This document shows positions 1 through 9,213 of a stretch of DNA of 64,000 bases, one piece after another. The position numbers and the translations under genes are program-made. Origin of the DNA: DATFTF01 sp963825175 (lineage in GTDB: Bacteria > Acidobacteriota > Thermoanaerobaculia > UBA5066 > Gp7-AA6); NCBI GenBank assembly GCA_963825175.1, contig CAWGSA010000004.1:186001-250000 (forward strand), read 5' to 3'. Under the pieces are notes generated by a model that had not been told where the DNA came from, ran no database searches, and saw nothing but the letters and a program-made list of their open reading frames with translations. Within the stretch, counting starts at the first letter, position 1. Each line of letters opens with the position of its first letter.

Positions 1-1
1 C

Positions 2-1360
2 ATCGACGAGCTGGCCGGGGACGACCACGCGCTGGACAACACGATTCTGAAGGCCTCGGCCGAGCTGCTGCGCCAGCCGTCCGAGACGGACCCCCGCCTC
101 CCCGCGGAGCAGCTCTCCAAGCTGATCGAGTCGCTGCGCGTGGTCAACGAGCTGACCATCGAGCTCTTGCGCGACATCTCGGTCGACGAGCTCCTGAAAT
201 TTCTCATGGACAAGGTGTTCGAGACGCTGGTGCCCGACCGGGGGGTGGTGCTGCTGCGCTCACCGACGAGCGGCGAGCTCGTGCCGGCCGTGGTCCGCGT
301 GGCCGAGGGGATCTCCGCGGAGGACATCCGTCTCTCCAAGACGCTCGTGGCCAGCGTCGTCGAGAAGCGCAACGGACTGCTCCTGATGGACACGGCCAAC
401 GGGTCGGGGGTGTCGCTTTCGGAATCGATCCGCCTCTCGGGCATCAAGTCGGTCCTGGCGGCGCCGCTGGAGAACGAAGGGGAGGTCGTCGGGCTGATCT
501 ACGTCGACTGCCGCATGGGGCATCGCTCTTTCGAGGAAGCGGACCTTCGTCTCTTGACCTCGCTCGCCAACGTCGCCGCCGCCAAGATCCAGAACGCGCG
601 TCTGATGGCGGAAGCCGCCGAGAAGAAGCAGATGGACCGCGAGTTCGCCCTGGCCCAGGAGATCCAGCAGAGGCTCCTTCCCGAGAACCCGCCCGAGGTA
701 CCCGGCTTCGAGCTGTACGGCTCCAACGTTCCGTCCCGTCAGGTCTCGGGCGACTACTTCGATTTCCGCCCCCGGCCCGACGGACGGATTTACGCAGCGA
801 TCGCCGACGTCTGCGGCAAGGGCGTCGGTCCGGCCCTCCTCATGGCGTCGCTGCAGGCCTCCTTCCATGCCTGGGCCGACGAGCTGGTGGGAGTGCCCGA
901 GATGACGGGACGCCTGTCGGAGGCGATCTCGCGGCGCACCGGACCCGATCGCTTCATCACGTTCTTCCTGATTCTGCTCGACCCGGCCACCGGAGAGATC
1001 GAGTACACCAACGCCGGGCACAACCAGGGTCTGTTGATCCGCAGGAACGGCGAGGTGCAGGAACTTCCCTCCCACGGCCTTCCGCTCGCTCTTTTTCCCG
1101 GGCGTCCCTACACCTCGTCGCGGATTCGCCTGGACTCCGAGGACCTGCTCTGCCTGTACACCGATGGTGTGACCGAGGCGGCCAACGCGGGAGGAGAGGA
1201 GTTCGGCCTGGACCGGCTCAAGGCCTTTCTGGCCACCCAGATCGGCCACGAGCTGGGCGAGGTGGACACTTCGCTCGCGCAGGTTCTGGAGAAGCATGCC
1301 GAGGGCGAGCACTTCGCCGACGACCGGACTCTCTTGATGGTCCGCCGCCTGCTCGCGTGA
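2..1360 (+). CDS. SpoIIE/RsbU-type PP2C serine phosphatase with GAF domain, 5' partial
   Basis: The frame is open from the first complete codon, so the true start lies upstream of the window; an internal start at 140 exists but would cut a continuous reading frame. A GAF-like sensor domain occupies roughly the first 200 visible residues. A short helical linker follows (AAEKKQMDREFALAQEIQQR), then a PP2C/SpoIIE phosphatase domain with GDYFDF, ADVCGKGVGPALL, NAGHNQG, YTDGVTEA and the terminal DDRT metal-binding signature. Such enzymes dephosphorylate anti-sigma-factor antagonists or other phosphoserine proteins in partner-switching pathways. No antagonist or anti-sigma gene is visible here, so the target is unknown. 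The gap to the next gene is 28 bases on the same strand, so they may be co-transcribed. Confidence 0.9.
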   Translation: MDELAGDDHALDNTILKASAELLRQPSETDPRLPAEQLSKLIESLRVVNELTIELLRDISVDELLKFLMDKVFETLVPDRGVVLLRSPTSGELVPAVVRVAEGISAEDIRLSKTLVASVVEKRNGLLLMDTANGSGVSLSESIRLSGIKSVLAAPLENEGEVVGLIYVDCRMGHRSFEEADLRLLTSLANVAAAKIQNARLMAEAAEKKQMDREFALAQEIQQRLLPENPPEVPGFELYGSNVPSRQVSGDYFDFRPRPDGRIYAAIADVCGKGVGPALLMASLQASFHAWADELVGVPEMTGRLSEAISRRTGPDRFITFFLILLDPATGEIEYTNAGHNQGLLIRRNGEVQELPSHGLPLALFPGRPYTSSRIRLDSEDLLCLYTDGVTEAANAGGEEFGLDRLKAFLATQIGHELGEVDTSLAQVLEKHAEGEHFADDRTLLMVRRLLA

Positions 1361-1388
1361 GTAAGAGGCGGAAGGCTCACGCCCGGTC

Positions 1389-2732
1389 ATGAGCCGCCTT
1401 CTGGTCGAGGGCGGGACCTTGATCGGCCTGGCCGATCCCGGCGACATTCATCCCGGCACGGACCTGTACGCGGAGGCCGGCACGATCCGAGCGGTCGGGG
1501 CACAGGCGCGGGGCCTGGCGTCGGCTCCCGGCGAGCCGGTCGAAAGGCTGGACGCGCGAGGCCGGTGGGTGATCCCCGGCTTCGTCCAGGCTCATCTTCA
1601 TCTCTGTCAGACGCTCTTGCGCAATGGGCCGGAGAACCTGGAGCTCTTGCCGTGGCTGGAACGGCACGTGTGGCCGGGCGAGGCCGCCCACGACGCCGAA
1701 ACGCTCGGCATTTCAGCGCGGTGGGGCCTGGCGGAGTGTCTGGCCTCGGGCGTGACCGCCGTGCTCGACATGGGAACGGTGCGGCACTCCGACGCTCTGT
1801 TTCGGGCCGCGGGGAAGGCCGGCATCCGCTACACCGGCGGGAACGTCCTCATGGACGATCCGGACACGACGCCGATCAATCTCCGCGCCCGCGCCGAAGA
1901 GGGGATCGCGGAGACCGAGCGGCTGCGCTCGTACTGGCAGGGGCGCGACCGCGGCCGGTTGAACGTGGCCGTCCAACCGCGCTTCGTGATCTCCTGCACC
2001 GAACGCCTCCTGCGCCTGGCGGCGGAATACGCCGCGGACAAGAAGTTGATCGTTCACACCCATGCCAGCGAGAACCATGCCGAAGTCGACCTGGTGCGGG
2101 CGCGCACGGGTCTCGGCAACCTCACCGTCCTCGATCGGCTCGGCCTGCTCACCGACCGCACCCTGGTCGCGCACGTCGTGCATCCGGAGAAAGGGGACGC
2201 GGAGCGCCTGGCAGCCAGCGGCACGACCGTCGTGCATTGCCCGTCCTCGAACATGAAGCTGTCTTCGGGAGTCTGTCCGGTGCTCGACCTGAAGGCGGCC
2301 GGCGTCCGCGTCGCCCTGGGCTCCGACGCCGCTTCCTGCAACGATCACCTCGATCCCTTCCATGAGATGCGGCTGGCGACGTTTCTGCCGCGCACGCAGA
2401 CCCCTCCGCGCCGTCTCTCCGCCTTCGAGGTTTTAAGAATGGCCACGTGGGAAGGAGCGAGCGCATTGCGTCTGCCCGGAAGCAATGGCCTCGCGGCGGG
2501 GAGCCGGGCCGATCTCGCCGTGCTCGATCCTGACGCGGGCTGGGCCGGGCCCTCGGACTGGTCCGCCGAGCCGTACGGGGCCATCGTCTATGCGATGAGC
2601 TCCCAGAACGTTCTCGCCACCGTGGTGGACGGCGTCGTGCGCCACCGCGCGAGCGATCCGACGGTGATGGGCGTCAAGCCGCCGCCGTCGGAGATTCGCG
2701 AAGCGGTGAAGAAATTGAAGAGCCGGATGTGA
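1389..2732 (+). CDS. Amidohydrolase, SAH/MTA or chlorohydrolase-type deaminase
   Basis: 447-residue metal-dependent hydrolase of the amidohydrolase superfamily (SsnA/MtaD/AtzA-like branch). Visible metal ligands are the HLH pair at about residues 69-71, HTHASEN near 225, HCPSSNMKLSSG near 285 and GSDAASCND near 320. The N- and C-terminal segments form the composite beta-sandwich typical of the family, including VIPGFVQAHLH and the AVLDPD...VVDGVV tail. The family deaminates methylthioadenosine, S-adenosylhomocysteine, guanine or triazines; the substrate cannot be fixed from sequence. It follows the phosphatase by 28 bases and converges with the sigma54 regulator. Length is normal for the family. 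Confidence 0.88.
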   Translation: MSRLLVEGGTLIGLADPGDIHPGTDLYAEAGTIRAVGAQARGLASAPGEPVERLDARGRWVIPGFVQAHLHLCQTLLRNGPENLELLPWLERHVWPGEAAHDAETLGISARWGLAECLASGVTAVLDMGTVRHSDALFRAAGKAGIRYTGGNVLMDDPDTTPINLRARAEEGIAETERLRSYWQGRDRGRLNVAVQPRFVISCTERLLRLAAEYAADKKLIVHTHASENHAEVDLVRARTGLGNLTVLDRLGLLTDRTLVAHVVHPEKGDAERLAASGTTVVHCPSSNMKLSSGVCPVLDLKAAGVRVALGSDAASCNDHLDPFHEMRLATFLPRTQTPPRRLSAFEVLRMATWEGASALRLPGSNGLAAGSRADLAVLDPDAGWAGPSDWSAEPYGAIVYAMSSQNVLATVVDGVVRHRASDPTVMGVKPPPSEIREAVKKLKSRM

Positions 2733-2742
2733 TGGGGCGCCA

Positions 2743-2782
2743 GGCGTGAGGCGTGAGGCGTGAGGCGTGAGGGGTAAGCCCC
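2743..2782. repeat. GGCGTGA heptanucleotide tandem repeat in a convergent spacer
   Basis: Four perfect tandem copies of GGCGTGA at 2743-2770, followed by GGGGTAAGCCCC (2771-2782), which can form a small hairpin. A reverse-complement piece, GCCTCACGC, lies at 2809-2817 and can pair with the array. The array sits between two converging genes, so the folded RNA could act as a bidirectional terminator. A related, more degenerate array recurs at 11624-11686. Confidence 0.75.
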
Positions 2783-2824
2783 GAGAAAAGCCTGCACCCG
2801 GGGGCTTCGCCTCACGCTTGAGGC

Positions 2825-4201
2825 TTACGAGTCCCGGATCTCGAGCCTCTTGATGATCTCGTGCAACGTGGTGGGCTTCATCCTCAAGAGCTCGGCCGCA
2901 CGCTTCTGCACCCCGCCGGTCCGCCGCAGAGCGGTGCGCACCAGCCGGCGCTCGTATTCCTCGATCATGTCCTTGTAGGTCGAGCCGTTCTCCGGCAGCC
3001 GCACCGGAAGCTCGGCTCGGTCCGGCTGCAGGACGGTCTCCGGCAGCAGATCCAGGCCGATCATGCCGCCGGGGCACAGCACGACGGCCCGCTCGATGGC
3101 GTTCTCCAGCTCGCGGACGTTGCCCGGCCAGTCGTAGTCCAAAAGCGCCTTGAGGACGTCCGGATGGAGGCCGGTGATCGCCTTGTTGTTCTCCGACGCG
3201 TACAACCGCATGAAATGCTCGGAGAGGAGCGGGATGTCCTCGCGCCGCTCCCGCAGCGGCGGGATCGAGATCGTGATCACGCACAGGCGATAGTAGAGGT
3301 CGTCGCGGAACCGCGCCTCCGCTACCATCTTCTTCAGGTCCACGTTGGTCGCGGCGATGATCCGCACGTCGGCCTTCTGCGTGTCGACCGAGCCGACGCG
3401 CATGAATTCCTTCTCCTGAATCACGCGCAGCAGCTTGGCCTGAGTCTCCAGGCTCACCGTGCCGATCTCGTCGAAGAAGATCGAGCCGCCGTCGGCGACC
3501 TCGAACAGCCCTTTCTTGTTGGCGATCGCGCCGGTGAACGCGCCCCGGACGTGGCCGAAGAGGTTGGATTCGAGCAGGTCGGCCGGCATGGAGCCGGAGT
3601 TGACGGTCACGAACGGCGCCCCGGAGCGCGGCGAGTGGGTGTGGATGGCGCGGGCCACCAGCTCCTTGCCCGTTCCGCTCTCTCCCTCCACCAGGATCGT
3701 CGACTTGGACGGACCGGCCAGGCGCACCAGATCGAAGACCTTGCGCATGGTCTCGGACTTGCCCACGATCCGGCCCAGACCGTAGCGCTTGGAGAGCTCC
3801 TGCTTCAGGCGGCGGTTCTCCTCGGTCAGCCGCCTCTTCTCCGCGCCCTTTTCGACGGTCAGGAGAACTTCCTCGTTCTGGAAAGGCTTGGGAATGTAGT
3901 GGAAGGCGCCCTCGCGCATGGCTTCGATGGCGCCCTCGATGGAAGAGTACGCGGTGACGATCACGACGACGGCGTCCGGATCGCGGCGGCGGATCTCGCG
4001 CAGCACCTCCAGCCCCGGCCGGTCGGGAAGCATCAGGTCGAGCAGGACGACGTCCTGCGGATCGGCTTCGAAGGCCGCCAGGGCTTCCGTGGCGTTGGCG
4101 GTCGTCGTGACGTCGTAGCCCTCGCGGGACAACAGCGTTTCCAGCACGTCGCGGATGACCTCTTCGTCGTCGACGATGAGCAGACGCAGCGCGCGGCTCA
4201 T
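2825..4201 (-). CDS. Sigma54-dependent response regulator (NtrC/AtoC family)
   Basis: 458 residues: receiver domain (about 5-120, acidic pair DD at 11-12, phospho-acceptor D55 in LLDLMLPD, conserved K in PKPF), AAA+ domain (about 145-375) with GESGTGKE Walker A, the sigma54-contacting GAFTGA loop and GGSIFFDEIG Walker B, and a C-terminal Fis-type helix-turn-helix (QKRAAELLRMKPTTLHEII). This is the complete architecture of an activator of sigma54 RNA polymerase. The ATG at 4201 overlaps the stop of the upstream kinase gene by four bases, so the two are translationally coupled and almost certainly a cognate pair. A -24/-12 promoter at 11872 in this window is a possible target, but no link is shown. 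Confidence 0.95.
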   Translation of the reverse strand: MSRALRLLIVDDEEVIRDVLETLLSREGYDVTTTANATEALAAFEADPQDVVLLDLMLPDRPGLEVLREIRRRDPDAVVVIVTAYSSIEGAIEAMREGAFHYIPKPFQNEEVLLTVEKGAEKRRLTEENRRLKQELSKRYGLGRIVGKSETMRKVFDLVRLAGPSKSTILVEGESGTGKELVARAIHTHSPRSGAPFVTVNSGSMPADLLESNLFGHVRGAFTGAIANKKGLFEVADGGSIFFDEIGTVSLETQAKLLRVIQEKEFMRVGSVDTQKADVRIIAATNVDLKKMVAEARFRDDLYYRLCVITISIPPLRERREDIPLLSEHFMRLYASENNKAITGLHPDVLKALLDYDWPGNVRELENAIERAVVLCPGGMIGLDLLPETVLQPDRAELPVRLPENGSTYKDMIEEYERRLVRTALRRTGGVQKRAAELLRMKPTTLHEIIKRLEIRDS

Positions 4202-6963
4202 GAGACCTGCACCGCCGCGATGGGAAGCGTCACCCACGCCGCCACCCCTCCGCCCTCGCGCGCGTCGAGCCCCATCTCTCCTCCATGGCGGCGCACGATC
4301 TCCCGCGAGATCGCCAGCCCCAGCCCGGTGCCTCCCGACGTCTTGGTGGTGAAGAAGGGCTGGAAGAGCCGGTCGCGGACGGCCGCGGACAGTCCGGGCC
4401 CCCGGTCCGAGATGACGACCCGCGCCTTCTCGCCGCAGGCTTCCAGGCGGCAGTGCACCTCGCCGCGCTCGGGCGACGCGTCCCGCGCGTTGGTGAAGAG
4501 ATTGACGAAAACCTGTTCGAGCTCCCGAGGATCTCCCATCACCCAGAGGGGCTGTTTCTGTTCCGTCATCTCGAAGACCAGCTGCCGCGTCCCCATGGTG
4601 GTCTCGACCGACTCGGCGGCGTTGGACACGACCGACCGCAGGTCGGTGCGGACGTTGGCCGCGGCGCGGGGGCGGGCAAACTCGAGGAGGTTGGAAACCA
4701 GATGCGCGGCGCGGAACGTCTGCCGTTCCATCTTCTTCAGGATCTTGTAACGGGGATCGCCGGGGGGCGTGTCGGCCAGGAGCATCTGGGCATAGGAGGA
4801 GAGGCCGGCGATGGGGGTGTTGACCTCGTGCGCGACGCCCGCGGCGAGCACGCCCAACGAAGCCAGCCGCTCGCGCTCGGCCAGGGCCCGCTCCGCTCGA
4901 ATGCGGTCGGTCACGTCGTCCACCAGCACGACCTTGCGCTGCGGGTCGCCCTGGAACTGGGAGACGGAGACGCGCAGATCGCGTTCCTCGTCGCGCTCGT
5001 TCACGATGGCGAGCTCGCCCGTCCGCTCGCCGGACGCATCGGCCTCCGGCAGGACGATGCCGGGAAGGACGTCTTCCAGCGCCAGCCCGATCAGCGCGGT
5101 CTCGGGGCGCCCGACCAGAGCGGCGAAGGCCGGATTGGCGGAATGGACCCGATTGGAACCGTCCAGAACGACGATCCCCGAAGACGACGACAGGATGACG
5201 CTTTCCTGATACTGCTGCAGCGTGCGGATCTCGTCCAGCCGCTCGGCCAGCGCGCCGTACAGCCGGGCGTTCTCGTAGGCCAGGCTTCCCTGCGCCATGA
5301 GGGCGGTCAGGAGCGACTCGTCTTCGCTCGAGAGGGGCACCCGTCCATCCTTGTGCCCGACTCCGAGCGCTCCGGCCAGCGTCCCCGCGCACCGCATCGC
5401 GAAGAAGGTCCGGAATCCCGCTTCGTGAAGCCGCTCGGCCGCCGCGGGCTCCTCCAGCCCGAACGAGGCTCCGCGCAGGTGCCAGACGTCCTGGGTTTGG
5501 AGACGCGGACGGAGAACGTCCGTCTCCGGCCCCTCCTCGCGGTCAAAGAGGAAGAGCCGGCACGGCACGACGTGGAGACCGTCCTCGGCGCGGGCCGAGA
5601 TGGCGGCGACCACTTCCTCCTGCGGCCGAGGGGTCGAAAAGTCGCGCGCGAAGTCGAGGAGAGCCCGCCGCGCGCGGTACGTTTCGTGGTACTGGATCTT
5701 CTCCAGCACGTCGGTGATCCGTTTCTTCATCGGCACGAGCATCGAGGCGAGCACCAGACCGGATCCGAAGGCCACCACGTTCTTGCCGGCATCCGCCATT
5801 CCTTCCAGGGTCCGGTCGAGGAGCGCGTTCAAGACCACGAACGTCGCTCCGCACAGCAGGACCGCCGCCGTCGTCGCCAGCGCCTCCCGCACGAAGATCT
5901 CGACGTCCCACAGCCTCCACCTCAGGATGGCGTAGGAGAAAGCCAGCGGGATGACGACCAGGGGGAGCACGGCCATCTTGGAGAGCCAGGGCGTCGCGAC
6001 GCCCAGGGCCTCCGGCAGCACGGAGAACACCAGGAACGGAGAGAGACCGACGACGATGCCCAGCCCGATCCATCGCACCTGCTTCTCCGCCTGGGCGTCG
6101 CCGCGTGGCTGGCGCAGAAGCCGAATGAGGCGCGCGATGAGAATCGCGCCGTAGACGGCGAACATCGCCTGCCACAGCCGGCCGGCCCACAGGAACGTCC
6201 GCGCGGCGTCGAGGTCCCGCACGAAGAAGGGGGACTCCTGAAGGGCGAGGTACGCCGCGCCGGGAACGTACAGCAGCGGGATCCAGTGCCGCCGCGGCGC
6301 CTCGGGAAAGACCAGGAAGAAGTGGAGCAGGAGCGCCGGCAGGATCGCCCTGTAGACGTCCTCCGTCACCCAGAAGGCTTTCCACAGCGTGTCGTGCGGG
6401 CCGGCCCGCGTCAGCACGTCGATGGCGAAGGAGGAGAGGCAGATGGCCCAGAAGACGCGCGCGCTGGCGGTTCGCTCGCGGGCCAGGGTGAAGAAGCCGA
6501 TGAACAGATAGAGCAGGCCGACGAAGGCCAGGAAGAGATACTTCCAGTCGATCGAAGCCGCCGGCTTGCCCAGCAGGACCCGCCGGATATCGCCCTCGCC
6601 CCTCTGGATCACGAGCACGTGGGGGAACTCGGGCCGAGCCAGCGCCTTTTCCGGCAGCGGGAGCGATCCGGCGCTGACGCCGTCGGCGGTGATGATGCGG
6701 TCGCCGCGCTGCAGACCGGCCTGCGCCGCGGCGCCGTCCGGCTCGACGGCGGTCAGGATCAAAGAACCGGCCGCTCGCTGGGACGTGAAGCCCGCCCGCA
6801 CGAACGTCTCGACTTCTCGAGTGAACGACAGGAAGGAGAGACCGACCGTCCCTCCGGCCACCAGAATGGCGCCGGCCAACAGGAAAAACTTCTTGACGCC
6901 GGTCACGGAGGTCTGATTCAGCAATCCGAATGCCATGGGGCCAGTCATTGAATTGTGCGGCAA
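4198..6963 (-). CDS. Membrane sensor histidine kinase with extracytoplasmic PDZ domain
   Basis: 921 residues. Order: membrane helix (about 24-46), PDZ-like domain (about 50-135, DGAAAQAGLQRGDRIITADG), a block of about eight hydrophobic helices (145-400), GAF-like domain (about 430-570), PAS (about 585-690), HisKA with H712 in AHEVNTP, and HATPase with N-box NLFTNARDA, DRGPGL and GGTGLGLAI. A PDZ domain ahead of the membrane block suggests sensing of misfolded or protease-processed envelope proteins; that is inference. It is upstream of and overlaps the sigma54 regulator. The first ATG was chosen; the Met codons at residues 6 and 10 are alternatives and would not change the domains. Confidence 0.93.
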   Translation of the reverse strand: MPHNSMTGPMAFGLLNQTSVTGVKKFFLLAGAILVAGGTVGLSFLSFTREVETFVRAGFTSQRAAGSLILTAVEPDGAAAQAGLQRGDRIITADGVSAGSLPLPEKALARPEFPHVLVIQRGEGDIRRVLLGKPAASIDWKYLFLAFVGLLYLFIGFFTLARERTASARVFWAICLSSFAIDVLTRAGPHDTLWKAFWVTEDVYRAILPALLLHFFLVFPEAPRRHWIPLLYVPGAAYLALQESPFFVRDLDAARTFLWAGRLWQAMFAVYGAILIARLIRLLRQPRGDAQAEKQVRWIGLGIVVGLSPFLVFSVLPEALGVATPWLSKMAVLPLVVIPLAFSYAILRWRLWDVEIFVREALATTAAVLLCGATFVVLNALLDRTLEGMADAGKNVVAFGSGLVLASMLVPMKKRITDVLEKIQYHETYRARRALLDFARDFSTPRPQEEVVAAISARAEDGLHVVPCRLFLFDREEGPETDVLRPRLQTQDVWHLRGASFGLEEPAAAERLHEAGFRTFFAMRCAGTLAGALGVGHKDGRVPLSSEDESLLTALMAQGSLAYENARLYGALAERLDEIRTLQQYQESVILSSSSGIVVLDGSNRVHSANPAFAALVGRPETALIGLALEDVLPGIVLPEADASGERTGELAIVNERDEERDLRVSVSQFQGDPQRKVVLVDDVTDRIRAERALAERERLASLGVLAAGVAHEVNTPIAGLSSYAQMLLADTPPGDPRYKILKKMERQTFRAAHLVSNLLEFARPRAAANVRTDLRSVVSNAAESVETTMGTRQLVFEMTEQKQPLWVMGDPRELEQVFVNLFTNARDASPERGEVHCRLEACGEKARVVISDRGPGLSAAVRDRLFQPFFTTKTSGGTGLGLAISREIVRRHGGEMGLDAREGGGVAAWVTLPIAAVQVS

Positions 6964-7017
6964 GCCGTTACTTTAGAGTGTTTAGAAAAACCTGTCCGAT
7001 AAGGCAGTCGCGCATGG

Positions 7018-7033
7018 ATCCAATATTATGGAT
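7018..7033. promoter_or_regulatory. AT-rich inverted repeat upstream of the kinase
   Basis: ATCCA-ATATTA-TGGAT, an imperfect operator-like dyad inside the only AT-rich stretch (6964-7102) between the kinase and the preceding barrel gene. Location upstream of the two-component operon suggests a promoter/operator region. No confident -35/-10 pair was found. Confidence 0.3.
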
Positions 7034-7102
7034 GAAAACTGTAGCGATTTGAATGACGGATTCACACCTGAATCGGGGTCGGTTGCCGGCTGATCAGCCG
7101 GG

Positions 7103-8998
7103 CTAGAAGGAGATCGCGACGCCGCCGAGGAGCCGCTTGGTGGCGACTTCCTCGTGCTCCATGTTGGCGGTCGTGCGGGCCGACTCCAGGGCGAACAGGA
7201 GCTTCCAGACCGAGCCGAACGGGGTGACACCGATCACCGAGAGGTCCTGGGCCACGGAGACCGCGATCTTGTCCGAGTTGTTCGCGCGGGGCGCGCTGGT
7301 GGTCTCCAGGTTCTGCCTGGCACCGCGCACGAGCAGCGCGACGCCCGTCCCCGTCGGGATGACCTCGACGGCGGCGCGCGCCGACCAGAAGTGGCCGGTG
7401 TTGCCTGCGATGCCGTAGGTCGAAACCGATTCCGGCGCCACCTCGCTGCCGATCGTTGCGTAGCGCCCCGCGATCGTGCCGGTCACCTTGTCCGACAGCC
7501 GCCGCGTGCCGACCGCCTTGTACTGCCGCACCAGGTTGCCGTCGAACAGGTACACGCTGTCGAAATCGGTCAGGAAATCTCCCTCGAAGAACGCGCGCAC
7601 CGCCTCGCTGACGCGCTGGTTGGACGCCTCCAGGCGGACCGACGCGTCGTTTCCGTCGCGGCGCTCGATGCCGACGGTGAAACCCTTGCGGGACGTCGCC
7701 TCGGAGTTCTCCTCGACCGAGGCCACGAGCGGCAGGGTCATTCCGATGCCGGTTCCCGATTCGCGGGCCCGCAGAAGCCCTCGAACGAAGACGGTGGTGT
7801 GGCCGTCCAGGTCGTAGCGAACGGCGGCGACGGGGGCGATGCCGTACCCGCCTCCGAGATAGCGGGCGATGACTCCGCCCTCGACCTGCGCCCGCGACGA
7901 CACCTTCAGCGATGTGGAAGCGGAGAGGTCCGCGTCCGGCGCCGACATCAGGAACGCGCCGTCCGAGCCGACTCCCGTCGGCCCCACTGTGCCTTCACGA
8001 TGCCGGTAGGTCATGGCCACCGCGACACCGGGACTGTCGTCGGCCGGCCGCGCGTAGCGGGCCTTCACCTCCCACGTTCTGGAGGCGAGAGGGAAGAACG
8101 AAGTGCCGGCGGATGTGGCTCGGTAGAGATTGGTTTCTTCCACGTAGCGAGCCGCGACCGACTCGACGCTGCCTTCGTCGCCGTCCCGGCTCCAGGAAAC
8201 GCCGTGCGACTGGAGGCTCGCCGGGCCGTCGTCGCGGAACAACAGGGTGTGGCGGCGCGTATCGACGGTTAAGTGATCCTCGGGGGACGTCGCGACGTCC
8301 AGCGCGATCCCGGCGACGTTTCCGGTGGTCGACGCATCGGAGGCGACGGTGCTGTTATCCGAGACCGCCGCGTAGTCGCCGCGCAGATCGTATTGCCAGC
8401 CGTTGGGCAGACCGCCGCGGACGCCGACCGCGGTGCGCGACAGCGAGGCGTCGTTGGAGGCGACATTGGCCAGAGTGCGCACTTCGCCGGCGATCATGCG
8501 GTCCAGCCGGATCCTGTCGCCCGGCAGGGAAGCCGGCGCCGACTCGGCCTGCTCTTCCATCGAGATCTCGCGCAAGACGTCGGCCGGCAGCCTGTCGCGA
8601 AGCTCCCACAGGCTGTTGGACGGGTCCGCCGCGGCGGCCGTGGCCGGATTCTTCGCCGCGAGTTGAATATGAACGGCGCTGACTCCGTCGGGCAGGGCCT
8701 GGTGCCAGTAGCGCACCAGCGCGGGAACGAATCCCCGCTTGTAGGCGATCAGATCGTAGACGCCCACCGGTGCGGATGCGACGACGAAGGTGCCGTCGGG
8801 AGCGGTCTTCGACCGCGTGAGCGTGGTGTCTCCGAGGTTGTAGAAGATGACCAGCGCGCCGGCGATCGGCTTTTCCAGGTGGCTGACGATGCCGGAAATC
8901 GGCGGGGCAACAGGAGGCGGCGAGGCCCACACCGTTGCTCGGCCGACCAGCAACGCCAGCGGTCCCGCGATCGAGACAACCGTTCGGCGCAATGCCAT
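7103..8998 (-). CDS. Outer-membrane beta-barrel protein with N-terminal carboxypeptidase-regulatory-like domain
   Basis: 631 residues starting at ATG 8998, chosen because it opens a signal peptide (MALRRTVVSIAGPLALLVG...WAS). Residues about 35-110 match the CarboxypepD_reg/Ig-like fold seen at the start of many TonB-dependent receptors (PISGIVSHLEKPIAGALV ... DGTFVVASAPVGVYDLIAY). The remainder is alternating polar/aromatic strand sequence ending in GGVAISF, with a terminal Phe as expected for BAM-dependent insertion. No TonB box or plug is recognisable, so a simple barrel is more likely than a receptor. Transported substrate unknown. An open frame continues upstream to 9802, but it overlaps proline dehydrogenase and is not used. 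Confidence 0.7.
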   Translation of the reverse strand: MALRRTVVSIAGPLALLVGRATVWASPPPVAPPISGIVSHLEKPIAGALVIFYNLGDTTLTRSKTAPDGTFVVASAPVGVYDLIAYKRGFVPALVRYWHQALPDGVSAVHIQLAAKNPATAAAADPSNSLWELRDRLPADVLREISMEEQAESAPASLPGDRIRLDRMIAGEVRTLANVASNDASLSRTAVGVRGGLPNGWQYDLRGDYAAVSDNSTVASDASTTGNVAGIALDVATSPEDHLTVDTRRHTLLFRDDGPASLQSHGVSWSRDGDEGSVESVAARYVEETNLYRATSAGTSFFPLASRTWEVKARYARPADDSPGVAVAMTYRHREGTVGPTGVGSDGAFLMSAPDADLSASTSLKVSSRAQVEGGVIARYLGGGYGIAPVAAVRYDLDGHTTVFVRGLLRARESGTGIGMTLPLVASVEENSEATSRKGFTVGIERRDGNDASVRLEASNQRVSEAVRAFFEGDFLTDFDSVYLFDGNLVRQYKAVGTRRLSDKVTGTIAGRYATIGSEVAPESVSTYGIAGNTGHFWSARAAVEVIPTGTGVALLVRGARQNLETTSAPRANNSDKIAVSVAQDLSVIGVTPFGSVWKLLFALESARTTANMEHEEVATKRLLGGVAISF

Positions 8999-9213
8999 AT
9001 GACGGGCCCGAAGGTCCAAGCCGGGAGTATATGACTCTGATCCGTCAATTGCCACAGCCCGTCCCGGGCCCAATCGGCCCAGTCCTTTCTCCCCTGGGAC
9101 GAGAGCCGTCCGGAACGGGACCAAGGGCAGGAGGACAGGGTGAACGGGGACAGGGTGAATGTTCTCGGCCCGGCGCGTCACGCTGGTGCGCGGACGTTCA
9201 TCGGCGGCCCCGT

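Noticed and set aside
260..1447. 395-codon minus-strand frame opposite the phosphatase
   Set aside because: Low-complexity antisense shadow of a clear PP2C gene in high-GC DNA.
2743..2817. CRISPR array
   Set aside because: Heptamer tandem copies without spacers; no cas genes.
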